From the NCBI RefSeq assembly GCF_023238205.1, contig NZ_CP096659.1, positions 248,001 to 312,000 on the forward strand: a stretch of 64,000 nt of DNA, written 5' to 3'. Origin of the DNA: Halorussus limi. Its GTDB lineage: Archaea; Halobacteriota; Halobacteria; Halobacteriales; Haladaptataceae. Shown here piece by piece: positions 1 through 8,708 of this stretch; position 1 is the first letter of the stretch, and every line of letters begins with the position of its first letter. The position numbers were made by a program, and so were the translations under genes. The notes under the pieces were generated by a model, which had not been told where the DNA came from, did no database searches, and saw only the letters and a list, made by a program, of their open reading frames with translations.

Positions 1-937
1 GGACGTGGCCCGGCGGCCACCAGTGGTCGAGGTACGGGTCGTCCTCGTCGGTCACCAGAATCGTCTCGTAGCCCCGGTTCCCCTCGCGCAGGACCTCCAA
101 CTCGTTCAGCCGTTCGAGCGAGAACCGGAGGCTTCCCTCGGAGCCGTGAATCTCGATGGTGTGGTCGTTCTTGTGCCCGTCGGCGAACCGCGACGCCTCG
201 AACGTCGCCATCGCGCCGCCCTCTAGTTCGGCCTGCGCGGAGTAGGCGTCGTCCACCGTCACCGGCCGGGTCTCGTTCTCGCCTTCCACGGGACGCTCGT
301 CCACGAACGTCCGGAGGTGCCCGCTCACGCGCTCTACGTCGCCCACGAGGAAGCGCGCGAGGTCGATGGTGTGAGCGCCCAAGTCGCCGAGCGCTCCGCT
401 CCCGGCCATCTCCTCGCTGTTGCGCCACGACCACGGGGCCTCGGGGTCCACCAGCCAGTCCTGTAGGTACTGACCACGGAAGTGCCGGATTTCCCCGATT
501 TCACCGTCCTCGACGAGGTTCTTCGCGTACCGGAGCGCCGGGACGAACCGGTAGTTGAACGCGGTGGCGGTCGGCACCCCGGCCGACTCGGCGGCCTCGG
601 CCATGCGCTCGGCGCTCTCTAAGTCGTTGGCCAGCGGCTTCTCGGAGAGGACCGGCGTGCCCGCTTCGAGGGCGGCGACGGCGGGGTCGGCGTGGACGTG
701 GTTCGGGCCGAGGTTGTAGAAGGCGTCCACCTCGCCGACCACGTCCTCCCAATCGGTCGCCGTGTTCTCGAATCCGAGGCGGTCGGCCGCGTCCGCGAGG
801 GCGTCCTCGTCGCGGCCGACGAGGACGTGGCGCTCGACTTCGGGCGCGTCCGGGAAGAACATCGGAAGCCGAGCCATCGCGTTCGCGTGGGCTTTTCCCA
901 TGAATCGGTAGCCGAGAACTCCGACCTTGAGCGTCAT
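1..937 (-). CDS. Gfo/Idh/MocA family oxidoreductase (3' end outside window)
   Basis: Predicted NAD(P)-dependent oxidoreductase acting on a sugar, inositol or related polyol. The visible 312 residues start with a Rossmann segment, VGVLGYRFMGKAHANA (residues 5-20). The family EKP motif lies in SEKPLA (98-103), and the substrate-domain motif GALGDLGAHTID (181-192) carries the conserved Asp and His. No stop codon is reached, so the C-terminus lies beyond the left edge. The ATG at 937 is the first start and sits directly before the Rossmann strand. A sugar isomerase/epimerase-like gene on the same strand lies 556 bases upstream, a common pairing in sugar or inositol catabolism. The substrate cannot be told from sequence. 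Confidence 0.9.
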   Translation of the reverse strand, partial: MTLKVGVLGYRFMGKAHANAMARLPMFFPDAPEVERHVLVGRDEDALADAADRLGFENTATDWEDVVGEVDAFYNLGPNHVHADPAVAALEAGTPVLSEKPLANDLESAERMAEAAESAGVPTATAFNYRFVPALRYAKNLVEDGEIGEIRHFRGQYLQDWLVDPEAPWSWRNSEEMAGSGALGDLGAHTIDLARFLVGDVERVSGHLRTFVDERPVEGENETRPVTVDDAYSAQAELEGGAMATFEASRFADGHKNDHTIEIHGSEGSLRFSLERLNELEVLREGNRGYETILVTDEDDPYLDHWWPPGHV

Positions 938-1012
938 GTGGTCGGGGTACTCGGGGGAGACGCTTAACGTTTCAGGGAATCGCCCGGTTCGGGTCGTCCG
1001 CTCGGAGGGGAC

Positions 1013-1405
1013 TCACCCCGGGTCTTCCTCGGCGAGGACGGACTCGACCGCCGAGGCGAGTTCCTTGAACAGGTCCATCTCCATCTCGTCGGTGGTCACG
1101 AACGCGCCGTGGTCGCCGACGATGACCCGGGTCAGGTAGCCCCGCTCGAACACGCGGATGTTGAACCGATATCCGCCGAGTTCGGTGTCCTGATACACCG
1201 CCTGCGTCCGGAAGCCGAGTCGCTCGTTGTCCGCGAACCCCACGAGGTCCGCGTCGGCGTCGAGGTCCTCGCGGAGGTAGAGTTGCTCCTCGGCGTCCTC
1301 GGTGAAGTAGGTCACGCTCCGGAGTTCGTCGCCGACGGACGTTCGGGTGGCGCTGACGAGTTGGTCGCTGAGGTCGTCTGAGACTGTTTCCCCCATGGTC
1401 GCCAC
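1013..1405 (-). CDS. conserved haloarchaeal protein (DUF7522-like)
   Basis: A 130-residue soluble acidic protein with no signal peptide or membrane segment. It has an N-terminal helix (VSDDLSDQLVSATRTSVG), a central part rich in beta residues (LRSVTYFTEDAEEQLYLRED), and a C-terminal helix (LFKELASAVESVLAEE). The pattern resembles a small haloarchaeal family that I recall as DUF7522; this is not verified. MATMGE and MGE are both possible starts (1405 or 1396). It lies on the same strand between the isomerase and the oxidoreductase, but the spacing on both sides does not suggest tight coupling. Function unknown. Confidence 0.65.
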   Translation of the reverse strand: MATMGETVSDDLSDQLVSATRTSVGDELRSVTYFTEDAEEQLYLREDLDADADLVGFADNERLGFRTQAVYQDTELGGYRFNIRVFERGYLTRVIVGDHGAFVTTDEMEMDLFKELASAVESVLAEEDPG

Positions 1406-1493
1406 GTCGACCCACAGCAGGAAAAGTTCTATTGGCGGTCGCCGGGGTTCGGGAATCGACCGCGGTAGTTTAGAGGACCGGGACGGCGACCGG

Positions 1494-2462
1494 TTACGCC
1501 CAGTAGGCTTCGCCGGGTTGCTCGCGGAAGACCGCGCGCTGGAGCAGGTTGACCGCCTTTTCGAGACCCTCGTTGGAACTGGTCAGCGAGTCCTCGTGTT
1601 CGATGGAGAGCGCGCCGTCGTAACCCACCATCCGGAGGGTCGAGACGACGTCCTTCCAGTGTTCCTCGCCGTGGCCGTAGCCGACCGACCGGAACAGCCA
1701 CGAGCGGTCGGCCTCCTCGTCGTACGGCGTCGTGTCGAGGACGCCTTTAGTGCGCGCTTCGGCGTCGTAGACCTTGGTGTCCTTGGCGTGGAAGTGGTGG
1801 ATGGCGTCGCGCTCGCCCAAGAATCGGATGGCGTCGGTCACGTCGATGCCTTGCCAGTAGAGGTGACTCGGGTCGAAGTTCGCGCCGACGTGTTCGTTGG
1901 TCTCTTCGCGCAGGCGGGCCATCCCCGATGGTTCGTACACCAGCATGTTGGGATGCATCTCGATGGCGATATCGACACCGTGGTCGGCCGCGTGGGAGGC
2001 GAGGTCTGACCAGTACGGAATGGCGACTTCTTCCCACTGGTAGTCGTGGGCGTCGGCGTGTTCGCCCGGCCACGGTGCCGTCACCCAGTTCGGCGTCTCG
2101 TCGTTCGGACTGCCAGCAGGAAGTCCCGAGAAACACGTGACCGTGTTCACGTCCAGTTGGTCGGCGAGTTCGATAGCCTCCCGGAGTTCGGTGTCCGCCT
2201 CCTCTGCAATTTCTTCGTCGGGATGAAGCGGGTTGTTGTGCGTCGCCAGCGCCGAGATTCGCATCTCGTACTCGTCGAGCAGGTCGAACAGGTGGTTCTG
2301 TGCCTCGTCGTCGTTCAGGTACTCCTCTCGCGGCAGGTGAGAGTCCCCCGGGTGGCCGCCGCACCCGAGTTCGACCGCGTCCACGCCGATGCCGTGGAGG
2401 TACGCCATGGCGTCCTCTAGCGATTTCCCGCCGAGCGGAACCGTGAGTACACCGATGTCCAT
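1494..2462 (-). CDS. sugar phosphate isomerase/epimerase (xylose-isomerase-like TIM barrel)
   Basis: A 322-residue AP-endonuclease-2 / xylose-isomerase-like TIM barrel. The start MDIGVLTVPLGGKSLEDAMA and the motif GVDAVELGCGGHPGD near residue 30 fit the first beta-alpha units. Metal-ligand regions are visible in DIAIEMHPNMLVYEPS, GANFDPSHLYWQGID, HFHAKDTKVYD and GALSIEHEDSL, which supply the Glu, Asp, His and Glu residues typical of this fold. Length is normal for the family. The gene lies on the same strand as the downstream Gfo/Idh/MocA oxidoreductase, a pairing known from inositol and keto-sugar pathways. Whether it is an isomerase, epimerase or dehydratase cannot be decided. Confidence 0.88.
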   Translation of the reverse strand: MDIGVLTVPLGGKSLEDAMAYLHGIGVDAVELGCGGHPGDSHLPREEYLNDDEAQNHLFDLLDEYEMRISALATHNNPLHPDEEIAEEADTELREAIELADQLDVNTVTCFSGLPAGSPNDETPNWVTAPWPGEHADAHDYQWEEVAIPYWSDLASHAADHGVDIAIEMHPNMLVYEPSGMARLREETNEHVGANFDPSHLYWQGIDVTDAIRFLGERDAIHHFHAKDTKVYDAEARTKGVLDTTPYDEEADRSWLFRSVGYGHGEEHWKDVVSTLRMVGYDGALSIEHEDSLTSSNEGLEKAVNLLQRAVFREQPGEAYWA

Positions 2463-2582
2463 ACCTCGACCACCACGGACGCATTGAATAAGATTACGGG
2501 AGTCCCGGACCGCGACGTGCCCCCGTCCCGCGGAAACACCCGGGACTCGAACCCCCGCCCCGCTCGAACGCGTCGGCGACGC

Positions 2583-3083
2583 CTACTCCTCGGCCAACTG
2601 CACGTCGAGGCGGTCTTCGAGCGCCTCTATCAGCGTGCCGCCGACGTTGGCCTGATTCGCCCGGCCCTGTTCGACCGCCAGCAGGTCGTTCTCGGCCGCG
2701 TCGAGTTCCTCGGCGAGTTCGTCTCGCTGGAGGCCCTCGTCCTGTCGGGCCTGCTCGACCACGTCGCCGTAGTTCGAGACGAGATACGGGAGCGGGTCGT
2801 CGTCGTAGTTGGTTCCCTCCTCCTCCCAGTGGCGCGAGTCGCCGTCGTAGACGCCGCTGGCCTTGGCGGCGTTCTGGGCCGCCTTCCGCTTGCGGTCGCG
2901 TTCCTCGTCACCGTCGGACTTCGTCTGCTGGTTGTCGTTGTGCGAGGAGGCGCAGTCCGAACAGACCTGCAACTGCGCGCCGGCCACGTTGGCCTCGGTC
3001 AGCGACTCGCTCGACGTGCCACAGAGTTCGCACGAGTCGCCGCCACCACTGCCGGACGACCCGCCGGTCGAATACTTAGCCAT
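2583..3083 (-). CDS. multiprotein-bridging factor 1 family HTH protein
   Basis: A 166-residue archaeal MBF1-like regulator. The N-terminal zinc ribbon has CELC (residues 18-21) and CSDC (about 41-44). A charged linker follows, then a C-terminal Cro/XRE-type HTH (YGDVVEQARQDEGLQRDELA, then AEELDAAENDLLAVEQGR). In other archaea MBF1 links regulators to TBP and the basal machinery and associates with ribosomes. I start at the ATG at 3083 because MAKYSTGG is the usual beginning of this family; an upstream in-frame extension to 3182 looks spurious. Monocistronic, with divergent neighbours upstream. Confidence 0.9.
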   Translation of the reverse strand: MAKYSTGGSSGSGGGDSCELCGTSSESLTEANVAGAQLQVCSDCASSHNDNQQTKSDGDEERDRKRKAAQNAAKASGVYDGDSRHWEEEGTNYDDDPLPYLVSNYGDVVEQARQDEGLQRDELAEELDAAENDLLAVEQGRANQANVGGTLIEALEDRLDVQLAEE

Positions 3084-3213
3084 ATGCGAACCAGTAGGGA
3101 CACGAAGCATTTGAATACCCCGCTTGCCAGTCGGAGCGACCGGTTCCGTTCCGCTCTCGACAGACCGGCGAGGCCCAAACACTCTTTTCGGTGTGCCAAC
3201 AACACTCTGAACA

Positions 3214-3642
3214 ATGGCGGACCACTCGACCGAACCCCCGACCGACGACTCGGCGCGGGTCGACGCGGTGTTCGGTGCCGTCTCGAATCCCCGACGCCGC
3301 TACGCGCTCTACTACCTCTCCGACCGGGGCGCGACCGACGTCGAGACGCTGTCGACCGTCGTCGCGGGGTGGGCGCGGACGCGCGCGGACCCGTCCGCGG
3401 TGGTGACGCCCGAGGACCGCGAGGACGTGCGGGTGTCGCTCCACCACACGCACCTGCCGCGACTCGAACGCGAGGGGTTCGTCCGCTACGACCGCGAGAC
3501 GGGTGAAGTCGAACTCGCAGAGATGCCGGACCTGCTCGAAACCGTGCTGACGCGCTCGCTCGACCAGCGACGGCGCGAGACCGGACCGGGGTCCCGGCGG
3601 AGTTCCGACTGGCACGACTCCAAGACCGATGACGCTCCGTGA
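3214..3642 (+). CDS. winged-HTH protein of the haloarchaeal DUF7344 type
   Basis: A 142-residue putative regulator. DAVFGAVSNPRRRYALYYLS near residues 18-37 is the typical ArsR-like first helix of haloarchaeal HTH proteins. DVRVSLHHTHLPRLEREGFV (70-89) is the recognition helix and the start of the wing, and YDRETGEVEL completes the wing. The C-terminus is basic and Ser-rich. The stop lies inside the next gene (14-base overlap), so translation is probably coupled to the DICT-domain protein that follows. That suggests a sensory and regulatory pair. Target genes unknown. Confidence 0.85.
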   Translation: MADHSTEPPTDDSARVDAVFGAVSNPRRRYALYYLSDRGATDVETLSTVVAGWARTRADPSAVVTPEDREDVRVSLHHTHLPRLEREGFVRYDRETGEVELAEMPDLLETVLTRSLDQRRRETGPGSRRSSDWHDSKTDDAP

Positions 3643-4339
3643 ATTTCTCGACGGGGTCGCCTCGTCGGGCAGAGCCGTCACGATATTCGCACCCCGGCCC
3701 TGCGAGTCCGTCGAGACGTACTTCGAGAGTCGGAACGTGACCGTCGAGTACGAACCGATTCCCGACGACGGTTCCGGAGGGTTCGTCGTCCTGAACGTGG
3801 ACGGCGAGTTCGCCGGAAGCGCGAGCATGGAAGCGGTTCGCCACCTCGTCTCGCCGACCGACGCGGACCTCGAACCCGGTGCGAACGAGGCACTCCGCGT
3901 GACGCTGGACCTCCTCGCCGAGACCACCTTCGTCGCGTTCGAGAAGCGCAATCTGCTCGCGGCCACCCGCGAGTTCGAGGACCGCGCCTACCGAGTAGGC
4001 CACGGTACGCTCCGGGCCGGCTTTCAGTCGTCCGCGGCATTAGAGTCTCAGCACGACGTGTACGCCGCGTTGAGTACAGAGAGTCTCCTCGACGTTCACA
4101 TCTACGGCGACCTCGACTGGGAACCCGACCTGCCGGGCGCGACGATTCACGCCGAGGACGACGGCGAACTCGGAGCGTTCTGGTTCGTGGTCTTCGACGG
4201 CGGCGACGAGGAGCGACAGGCCTGCGCGCTCCTCGCCGAGGAGGCCGAGGAGAACCCCGGTTCCTTCCACGGCTTCTGGACCTACGACACCGAACTGGTC
4301 GCCGACATCGACGCGTATCTGGAACGGACGTACGGCTGA
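3629..4339 (+). CDS. DICT-type sensory domain protein
   Basis: A 236-residue soluble protein. It starts MTLREFLDGVASSGRAVTIF and holds FVAFEKRNLLAATREFEDRA near 110-130 and AGFQSSAALESQHDVYAALS near 133-152. These fit the haloarchaeal DICT sensory domain found beside diguanylate-cyclase and two-component output modules in other prokaryotes. No DNA-binding or catalytic motif is evident. It overlaps the preceding winged-HTH gene by 14 bases, so the two may form a sensor and output unit. The ligand is unknown. Confidence 0.78.
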   Translation: MTLREFLDGVASSGRAVTIFAPRPCESVETYFESRNVTVEYEPIPDDGSGGFVVLNVDGEFAGSASMEAVRHLVSPTDADLEPGANEALRVTLDLLAETTFVAFEKRNLLAATREFEDRAYRVGHGTLRAGFQSSAALESQHDVYAALSTESLLDVHIYGDLDWEPDLPGATIHAEDDGELGAFWFVVFDGGDEERQACALLAEEAEENPGSFHGFWTYDTELVADIDAYLERTYG

Positions 4340-4459
4340 GACCCGGCGCTCGGTCGGCGTAGCATCGCGCGTCCGAACGCCGAACCCGGACCGATTTCGA
4401 CCGACCGCGCCGTTCCGAAAGCGATAGACCGAACTGTCCGCCACTCCGACCCTCGGTCG

Positions 4460-4861
4460 ATGAGCGACTACTCGTTTACCCACGACGTAGAGGTGCGCTA
4501 TCACGACCTCGACCCGATGGGTCACGTGAACAACGCCGTCTACGCCAGTTACTTCGAGCAGGCCCGAATCGCCTACTTCGAGGAGGTGCTCGACGTGCCG
4601 GTCGACGAGATAGAGTCCGTCCTCGCCAACCTCGAAATCGACTTCCGGCGGCCGGTCGAGATGGACCACGACGTGACCGTCGCCCTGCGCGTCCCCGAAC
4701 TCGGCGAGACCTCGATACCGATGGAGTACGAGGTCCGGGCCGACGGTGCGGTCGCGGCCACGGGCGAGACGGTGCAGGTCGCGGTCGACGGCGAGACCAA
4801 GTCCTCGCGGCCGATTCCGGACTCGTGGCGCGAGCAGATTCGGACGTTCGAGGGGTTGTAA
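4460..4861 (+). CDS. acyl-CoA thioesterase, 4-hydroxybenzoyl-CoA thioesterase family
   Basis: A 133-residue single hotdog-fold protein of normal family length. The signature VRYHDLDPMGHVNNAVYASY (about 11-30) contains the catalytic Asp of the 4HBT/YbgC family, followed by a long helix EQARIAYFEEVLDVP. A beta-sheet (EIDFRRPVEM, VTVALRVPEL, IPMEYEVRAD) completes the fold. It probably hydrolyses an acyl-CoA in the cytosol. Nothing in the neighbourhood identifies the acyl group. The ATG at 4460 directly precedes the conserved block. Confidence 0.9.
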   Translation: MSDYSFTHDVEVRYHDLDPMGHVNNAVYASYFEQARIAYFEEVLDVPVDEIESVLANLEIDFRRPVEMDHDVTVALRVPELGETSIPMEYEVRADGAVAATGETVQVAVDGETKSSRPIPDSWREQIRTFEGL

Positions 4862-4995
4862 TCGCGGCTTTCCGAAGCGTTCGGACCGTTCGTATCCGGT
4901 GAGTATCGTTTACCGGCCGCCGTTCCGACCGCCGCGACGAGCGCGGAGTGAACCGTCAGCGCGGTTTATTCGACCGCCAGTGGAATCGCCACTCA

Positions 4996-5310
4996 GTGAA
5001 CGACTTCGACGCCGAACTCGACGGCCCGACCCGCGTCCCGGACGCCGACCGCTTCGACGCCGGACTCCTGCCGCGCGACCACGCCCGGAACGGAGCGACG
5101 TTCGCTCGTCGCCCGGGCGAGGAGTCGGGGCCGACGAGGATGTACCGAGCGGTCCCGGTCCGGGTCGAGAGCGCCCCCACGACGCTCGTGGTCGGTCCGT
5201 GGTTCGACGCGCCAGCGTCCCGGGCGTACCGAATCGAGGCGGTACGGGAGGTTCCCTCTGGCGGGTTGGCGACGGTTCGATTCCGCGCGACCGACGCTGA
5301 CGCGGAGTAG
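4996..5310 (+). CDS. conserved hypothetical protein
   Basis: A 104-residue acidic protein if translation starts at the GTG at 4996; another in-frame GTG at 4948 would add 16 residues. I prefer 4996 because a TTTATT-like box A lies about 27 bases upstream, fitting a leaderless transcript. The middle (MYRAVPVRVESAPTTLVVGP, then YRIEAVREVPSGGLATVRFR) looks like a small beta-barrel. No catalytic motif or signal is seen. It lies upstream of a tRNA gene on the opposite strand. I do not recognise the family. Confidence 0.55.
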   Translation: MNDFDAELDGPTRVPDADRFDAGLLPRDHARNGATFARRPGEESGPTRMYRAVPVRVESAPTTLVVGPWFDAPASRAYRIEAVREVPSGGLATVRFRATDADAE

Positions 5311-5528
5311 AGGACGCGTAACGAGGAGAGACCGAGTGAAAGAGACGCCGAGCGAAGACGGAACAGATTGACTGCTCGTCGGCGATGTCGTCCCCGAAAA
5401 GGATGGACGTCGCTCTCGCTCGGAAGGTAACGTCCGAAAGGAATTGTGCGTGGGTGCAGTCCCAAGGGACTCCACCTGCATCGTATTCCGTGGCTGAGCC
5501 ACGTCGCGCGAGTGTATCGCGCTTGCGA

Positions 5529-5613
<85 letters not shown>

Positions 5614-5761
5614 TCGCGGTGTCTCTTACTGCACTCAAACGTAGTGGCCAAGCAGATAAAATGCCTTTCGTTTCGACGGCGGGTCGGCACGTACCCGCAC
5701 GGCGACGAGAGTCCGACCGGTCTCCGACGACCGACGGAACCGAAAGCAGACGACAAGGCGT

Positions 5762-6346
5762 ATGTCGGACCGCTCCCAACGTTCGGACATGCAGCGACTC
5801 GTCGAGCGTCACGTCCCGGCAGTGACCGGGCTACTGACCGTGGTCTCGCTCGCGCTGGTGTTCGCGGCCGCACTCCGCGTCGTGCCCGCGGGCGCGCTCC
5901 CCCGAGCGCCCGAAGCGGTACTCTCGGCCGTCCCGCACGTCAACGCCGTCATCAGCGTCGTCGCGTTCGGCGTCGTCGGAGCCTCGTGGCGCGCGATTCG
6001 ACGCGGCGAGGTCGAGCGCCACCGGAAGGGGATGCTCGCGGGCGTCGTCCTCTTCGCGGCGTTTCTGGTACTCTACCTCTACCGCGTCGCGCTCCTCGGG
6101 CCGACTCACTTCGATGGGCCCGCAGTGGTCGAGCAGTTCGTCTACTATCCGATTCTGGGGATTCACATCCTGCTCGCTGTGGTCTGTATCCCGCTGCTCT
6201 ACTACGTCCTCCTGCTCGCGCTGACTCGGCCCGTCTCGGAACTCTCGGCGACGAACCACCCGCGAGTGGGTCGGGTCGCGGCCTCGCTGTGGCTGACCTC
6301 GTTCGCGCTCGGCGTGGTCGTGTATCTCCTGCTCTACCTGTTTTAA
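5762..6346 (+). CDS. DUF420 family membrane protein
   Basis: A 194-residue integral membrane protein with about five hydrophobic segments: GLLTVVSLALVFAAALRVVP (about 21-40), VNAVISVVAFGVVGASW, GMLAGVVLFAAFLVLYLYRV, YPILGIHILLAVVCIPLLYY and LWLTSFALGVVVYLLLYLF. The motif ERHRKGML and the His in GIHILLA match DUF420, a family related to heme-dependent CtaG/SenC-type membrane proteins but without a settled function. The 3' end overlaps the convergent small gene by 4 bases. Confidence 0.85.
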   Translation: MSDRSQRSDMQRLVERHVPAVTGLLTVVSLALVFAAALRVVPAGALPRAPEAVLSAVPHVNAVISVVAFGVVGASWRAIRRGEVERHRKGMLAGVVLFAAFLVLYLYRVALLGPTHFDGPAVVEQFVYYPILGIHILLAVVCIPLLYYVLLLALTRPVSELSATNHPRVGRVAASLWLTSFALGVVVYLLLYLF

Positions 6347-6561
6347 CCCTCGTCGCCACCGCGCTCGTACTCGTCGTAGGTCTCCAGCAGCACTTCCCAC
6401 GCGTCGTACTCCTCGTGGTACTCGCTGGCGACGATGCGACCGTTCCGGCCGATTTCGAGCGCGCGCCTCGGTTCGCGGACCTGCACCCACCTGAGTTCGG
6501 GGGCCGGGCGGTCCTCCTCGTCGCTCGCTCGACGGCCGGTCGCGTCGTGACCCTCGGCCAT
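6343..6561 (-). CDS. small conserved haloarchaeal protein
   Basis: A 72-residue acidic protein. The N-terminus is disordered (AEGHDATGRRASDEEDRPAP). A compact remainder follows: LRWVQVREPRRALEIGRNGR, then IVASEYHEEYDAWEVLLETY. It has no zinc motif, signal or membrane segment. It is convergent with the DUF420 gene and overlaps it by 4 bases. Coding use looks genuine (third-position GC, acidic product), but the family is not recognised. Confidence 0.6.
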   Translation of the reverse strand: MAEGHDATGRRASDEEDRPAPELRWVQVREPRRALEIGRNGRIVASEYHEEYDAWEVLLETYDEYERGGDEG

Positions 6562-6671
6562 CTTCGAGTGCCACGGTCGCCCGGCGATTAACTGTTTTGC
6601 CCGCGAGGGACGCCGAGAACGGTCAGACGGCGCGAAGCGAAGGTCTCGTTCGGGTCGCGCGTCGGACGCTA

Positions 6672-7070
6672 CTACTCGTCGCTCGGGTCGCCGTCGCCGG
6701 TCTCGCCGCTCTCTACGTCGATGCTGATGCTCTCGGACCGATTCGTAGATTCGCTCCGGGTAGTTCGCTCGTCCCCGCCGCTGCTGCCGCCGCCGAGGAG
6801 TCTCGTCCGGAGGTCGTCGGCGACCGATTGGACTTGGTCGCGGAGCGTGCTGACCTCCTCCTCGAACTGCTCGACGGTTCGCTCGACGTGGTAGACCCGC
6901 GAGGCCGGGATGCGGCGCACGAGGTCACGTCCCTCGTCGTCTTCGCCGGTTTTGAGTATCCAGTGGTCCTGAAAGTACGCGACGTGTTCGTTCTGGACGT
7001 TCTTCTCGACGGTTTCGCCGTCCGGTCCCTCGTACACGATAGTCGCCTCTCCGAGGTCTTCTTCGACCAT
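6672..7070 (-). CDS. conserved haloarchaeal protein with coiled-coil segment
   Basis: A 132-residue protein starting at MVEEDLGEATIVYEGPDGET. An N-terminal beta-rich domain (YFQDHWILKTGEDDEGRDLV, RIPASRVYHVERTVEQFEEE) runs into a predicted coiled coil (FEEEVSTLRDQVQSVADDLR). The tail is low-complexity Ser/Gly/Glu. The frame stays open well upstream of 7070, but that part looks like readthrough of non-coding frame. I chose the ATG at 7070 because the conserved-looking domain starts there. Function unknown. Confidence 0.6.
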   Translation of the reverse strand: MVEEDLGEATIVYEGPDGETVEKNVQNEHVAYFQDHWILKTGEDDEGRDLVRRIPASRVYHVERTVEQFEEEVSTLRDQVQSVADDLRTRLLGGGSSGGDERTTRSESTNRSESISIDVESGETGDGDPSDE

Positions 7071-7153
7071 ACCGAAAACGTCGGCTTGGAGACGGGTAGC
7101 AACTGTGGCCGAGCGATGGCGAGCGGTTCGGGTGGTTCGAGGTTCGTCGCCAG

Positions 7154-7882
7154 TCACCGAATCTGGATATGCTCGCGCGCGCAGTCGGCGAAGTAGAGGT
7201 GGTCGCGTTTGGGGTACCCCTCCGGGCGCGGGTCGTTCCGTTCGCCACAGAGATTGACGCCACCGCCGCCGTGTCCCATCGGCGTCCGGTTCCACGACTT
7301 CGTCTCCTCGTCGACCCACGTGCGGCCCCAACTGCGCTCGTGGCCGCCCGCGTGGAGGTTGTGCCCGAGTTCGTGGAGCGTCCCGTAGACGCAGTGACGC
7401 GGGTCGTCGGGAGCCACCCACTCGGCCATGTCGGCGTCCTCGGTGAGCGTCCCGGCGGGCGCGACGGCCGCCCGTTTCCCGAGTATCGAAATGCCGCCGC
7501 CCGAACGGTCGGTGAGCAGGAGGTTCGAGTCCTTCCGGACGTGCGGCGTGCGCTCGTCGGCGAGACGCTCCGACCACTGGTCGAGCTGGCGGCGCTTGTT
7601 CTCCCGGCCGGGTCTCGACGGCGCGATCTCTTGGACCGGCGGGAGGTCCCACGTCACGCGGTACGGGACGCCGAGTCGCTCGAACGCCCGTTCGACGTAC
7701 TTGGCGACCAGCTCCTCGGGGTGGCCCTTCGCCCGCTTCGAGAGGTCGCCGGTCTGACGGACGGACACCTCGACGGTCGGTCGTGCGGAGGAACCCCGCG
7801 CGGAGTCGGTCGGCTTCGCGGAGTCGGCCGGTCGCGCGGAGTCGCTCGGCCTCGGCACGTTCGAGAACTCTTTGACTCTCAC
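7154..7882 (-). CDS. putative zincin-type metalloprotease
   Basis: A 242-residue protein. Residues 10-37 are a low-complexity tract of repeated DSAR/DSAK units. The core has HELGHNLHAGGH (170-181), a zinc-protease HExxH with H170, E171 and H174. Further His at 177 and 181 could supply the third ligand. TPMGHG follows with M202, about 21 residues later, like a metzincin Met-turn. The canonical spacing HExxHxxGxxH is not met: Gly is expected at 177 and His at 180. No signal peptide is visible, so it may be cytosolic or inactive. The neighbours give no substrate clue. Confidence 0.7.
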   Translation of the reverse strand: MRVKEFSNVPRPSDSARPADSAKPTDSARGSSARPTVEVSVRQTGDLSKRAKGHPEELVAKYVERAFERLGVPYRVTWDLPPVQEIAPSRPGRENKRRQLDQWSERLADERTPHVRKDSNLLLTDRSGGGISILGKRAAVAPAGTLTEDADMAEWVAPDDPRHCVYGTLHELGHNLHAGGHERSWGRTWVDEETKSWNRTPMGHGGGGVNLCGERNDPRPEGYPKRDHLYFADCAREHIQIR

Positions 7883-7973
7883 GGGGTGACTCCGCGACTG
7901 GAAGGCTTAGGCGCTCTGGCCGGGCATCGAGACTGCCGAGCGGCTTTTCCGTCAGGCGACCGTCAGCCGCCCC

Positions 7974-8609
7974 GTGGAGACCCATCGCATCCCGGCGAAG
8001 AGCGCCGGCGCGTTCGCTGTCGAGGCCGACGCGTCGTTCTCGGTCGTCACCCCGGAGCCGAGACAGGTCGCCGACTTGGTCGCGTTCGTCCGCGGGAACC
8101 CCGCCGAAGCGTTCGCCCAGTCGTACACGCGAGACCTCAACGGTCGCCTCCGCATCTCGACCGGCGACGCCCTCTACACCACTGCTGGCCGCGAACTACT
8201 GACGATAACCGACGACGACTGTGGCGTCCACGACATCATGTTCGGCCCCTGCACCGAGTGGATGCTCACCGACCGGCCGACCGACGAGGGGTACCAGAAC
8301 GAACCCGGCGGCTGTCGGGAGAACCTCGCGCTCGCGCTCGACGCGTACGGACTGGACACCGCCGTCCCGAACACCATGAACGTGTTCCAGCGCTCGACGG
8401 TCACCGACCAAGTCCACTTCGACGTGCGCGAGAGTCCGGCGTCGGCCGGCGACGCGGTGACGTTCCGGGCCGAGCGCGACGCCGTCGTCGCGGTGTCGGC
8501 CTGCTCGGCGAAGGGCGTCGCCAGCGGGACGACGCTGACGCCCATCGACGTGGCCGTGCCCGACGGGACCGAGGTCTCGCTCGCCTCCGTCCACGACGAC
8601 CGTCCATGA
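7974..8609 (+). CDS. DUF1989 / urea carboxylase-associated family protein
   Basis: A 211-residue cytosolic protein. The N-terminus METHRIPAKSAGAFAVEADA and the segment EPRQVADLVAFVRGN match the DUF1989 beta-barrel family linked to urea and amide degradation in bacteria. GVHDIMFGPCTEWML, GCRENLALALDAYGLD, and PNTMNVFQRSTV correspond to the conserved metal-binding and core regions (His, Cys and Asn residues). The start is a GTG at 7974. No urea carboxylase or allophanate hydrolase gene lies nearby, so the specific role is open. Confidence 0.82.
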   Translation: METHRIPAKSAGAFAVEADASFSVVTPEPRQVADLVAFVRGNPAEAFAQSYTRDLNGRLRISTGDALYTTAGRELLTITDDDCGVHDIMFGPCTEWMLTDRPTDEGYQNEPGGCRENLALALDAYGLDTAVPNTMNVFQRSTVTDQVHFDVRESPASAGDAVTFRAERDAVVAVSACSAKGVASGTTLTPIDVAVPDGTEVSLASVHDDRP

Positions 8610-8708
8610 CGGTCCCCGCCCTCCCTCCAGACGAATTACCTGCATCGTGTCACCGCGTGTCACCGAGGCCACCGCGCTTAATTGCGCGAAATCCAAGGTA
8701 GAGCCAGA

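Noticed and set aside
2535-2575. tRNA 3'-end-like sequence on the minus strand (GGTTCGAGTCCCGGG)
   Set aside because: The T-arm-like loop TTCGAGT is present, but its stem has a mismatch and no D-arm, anticodon arm or matching acceptor half is found on the 5' side.
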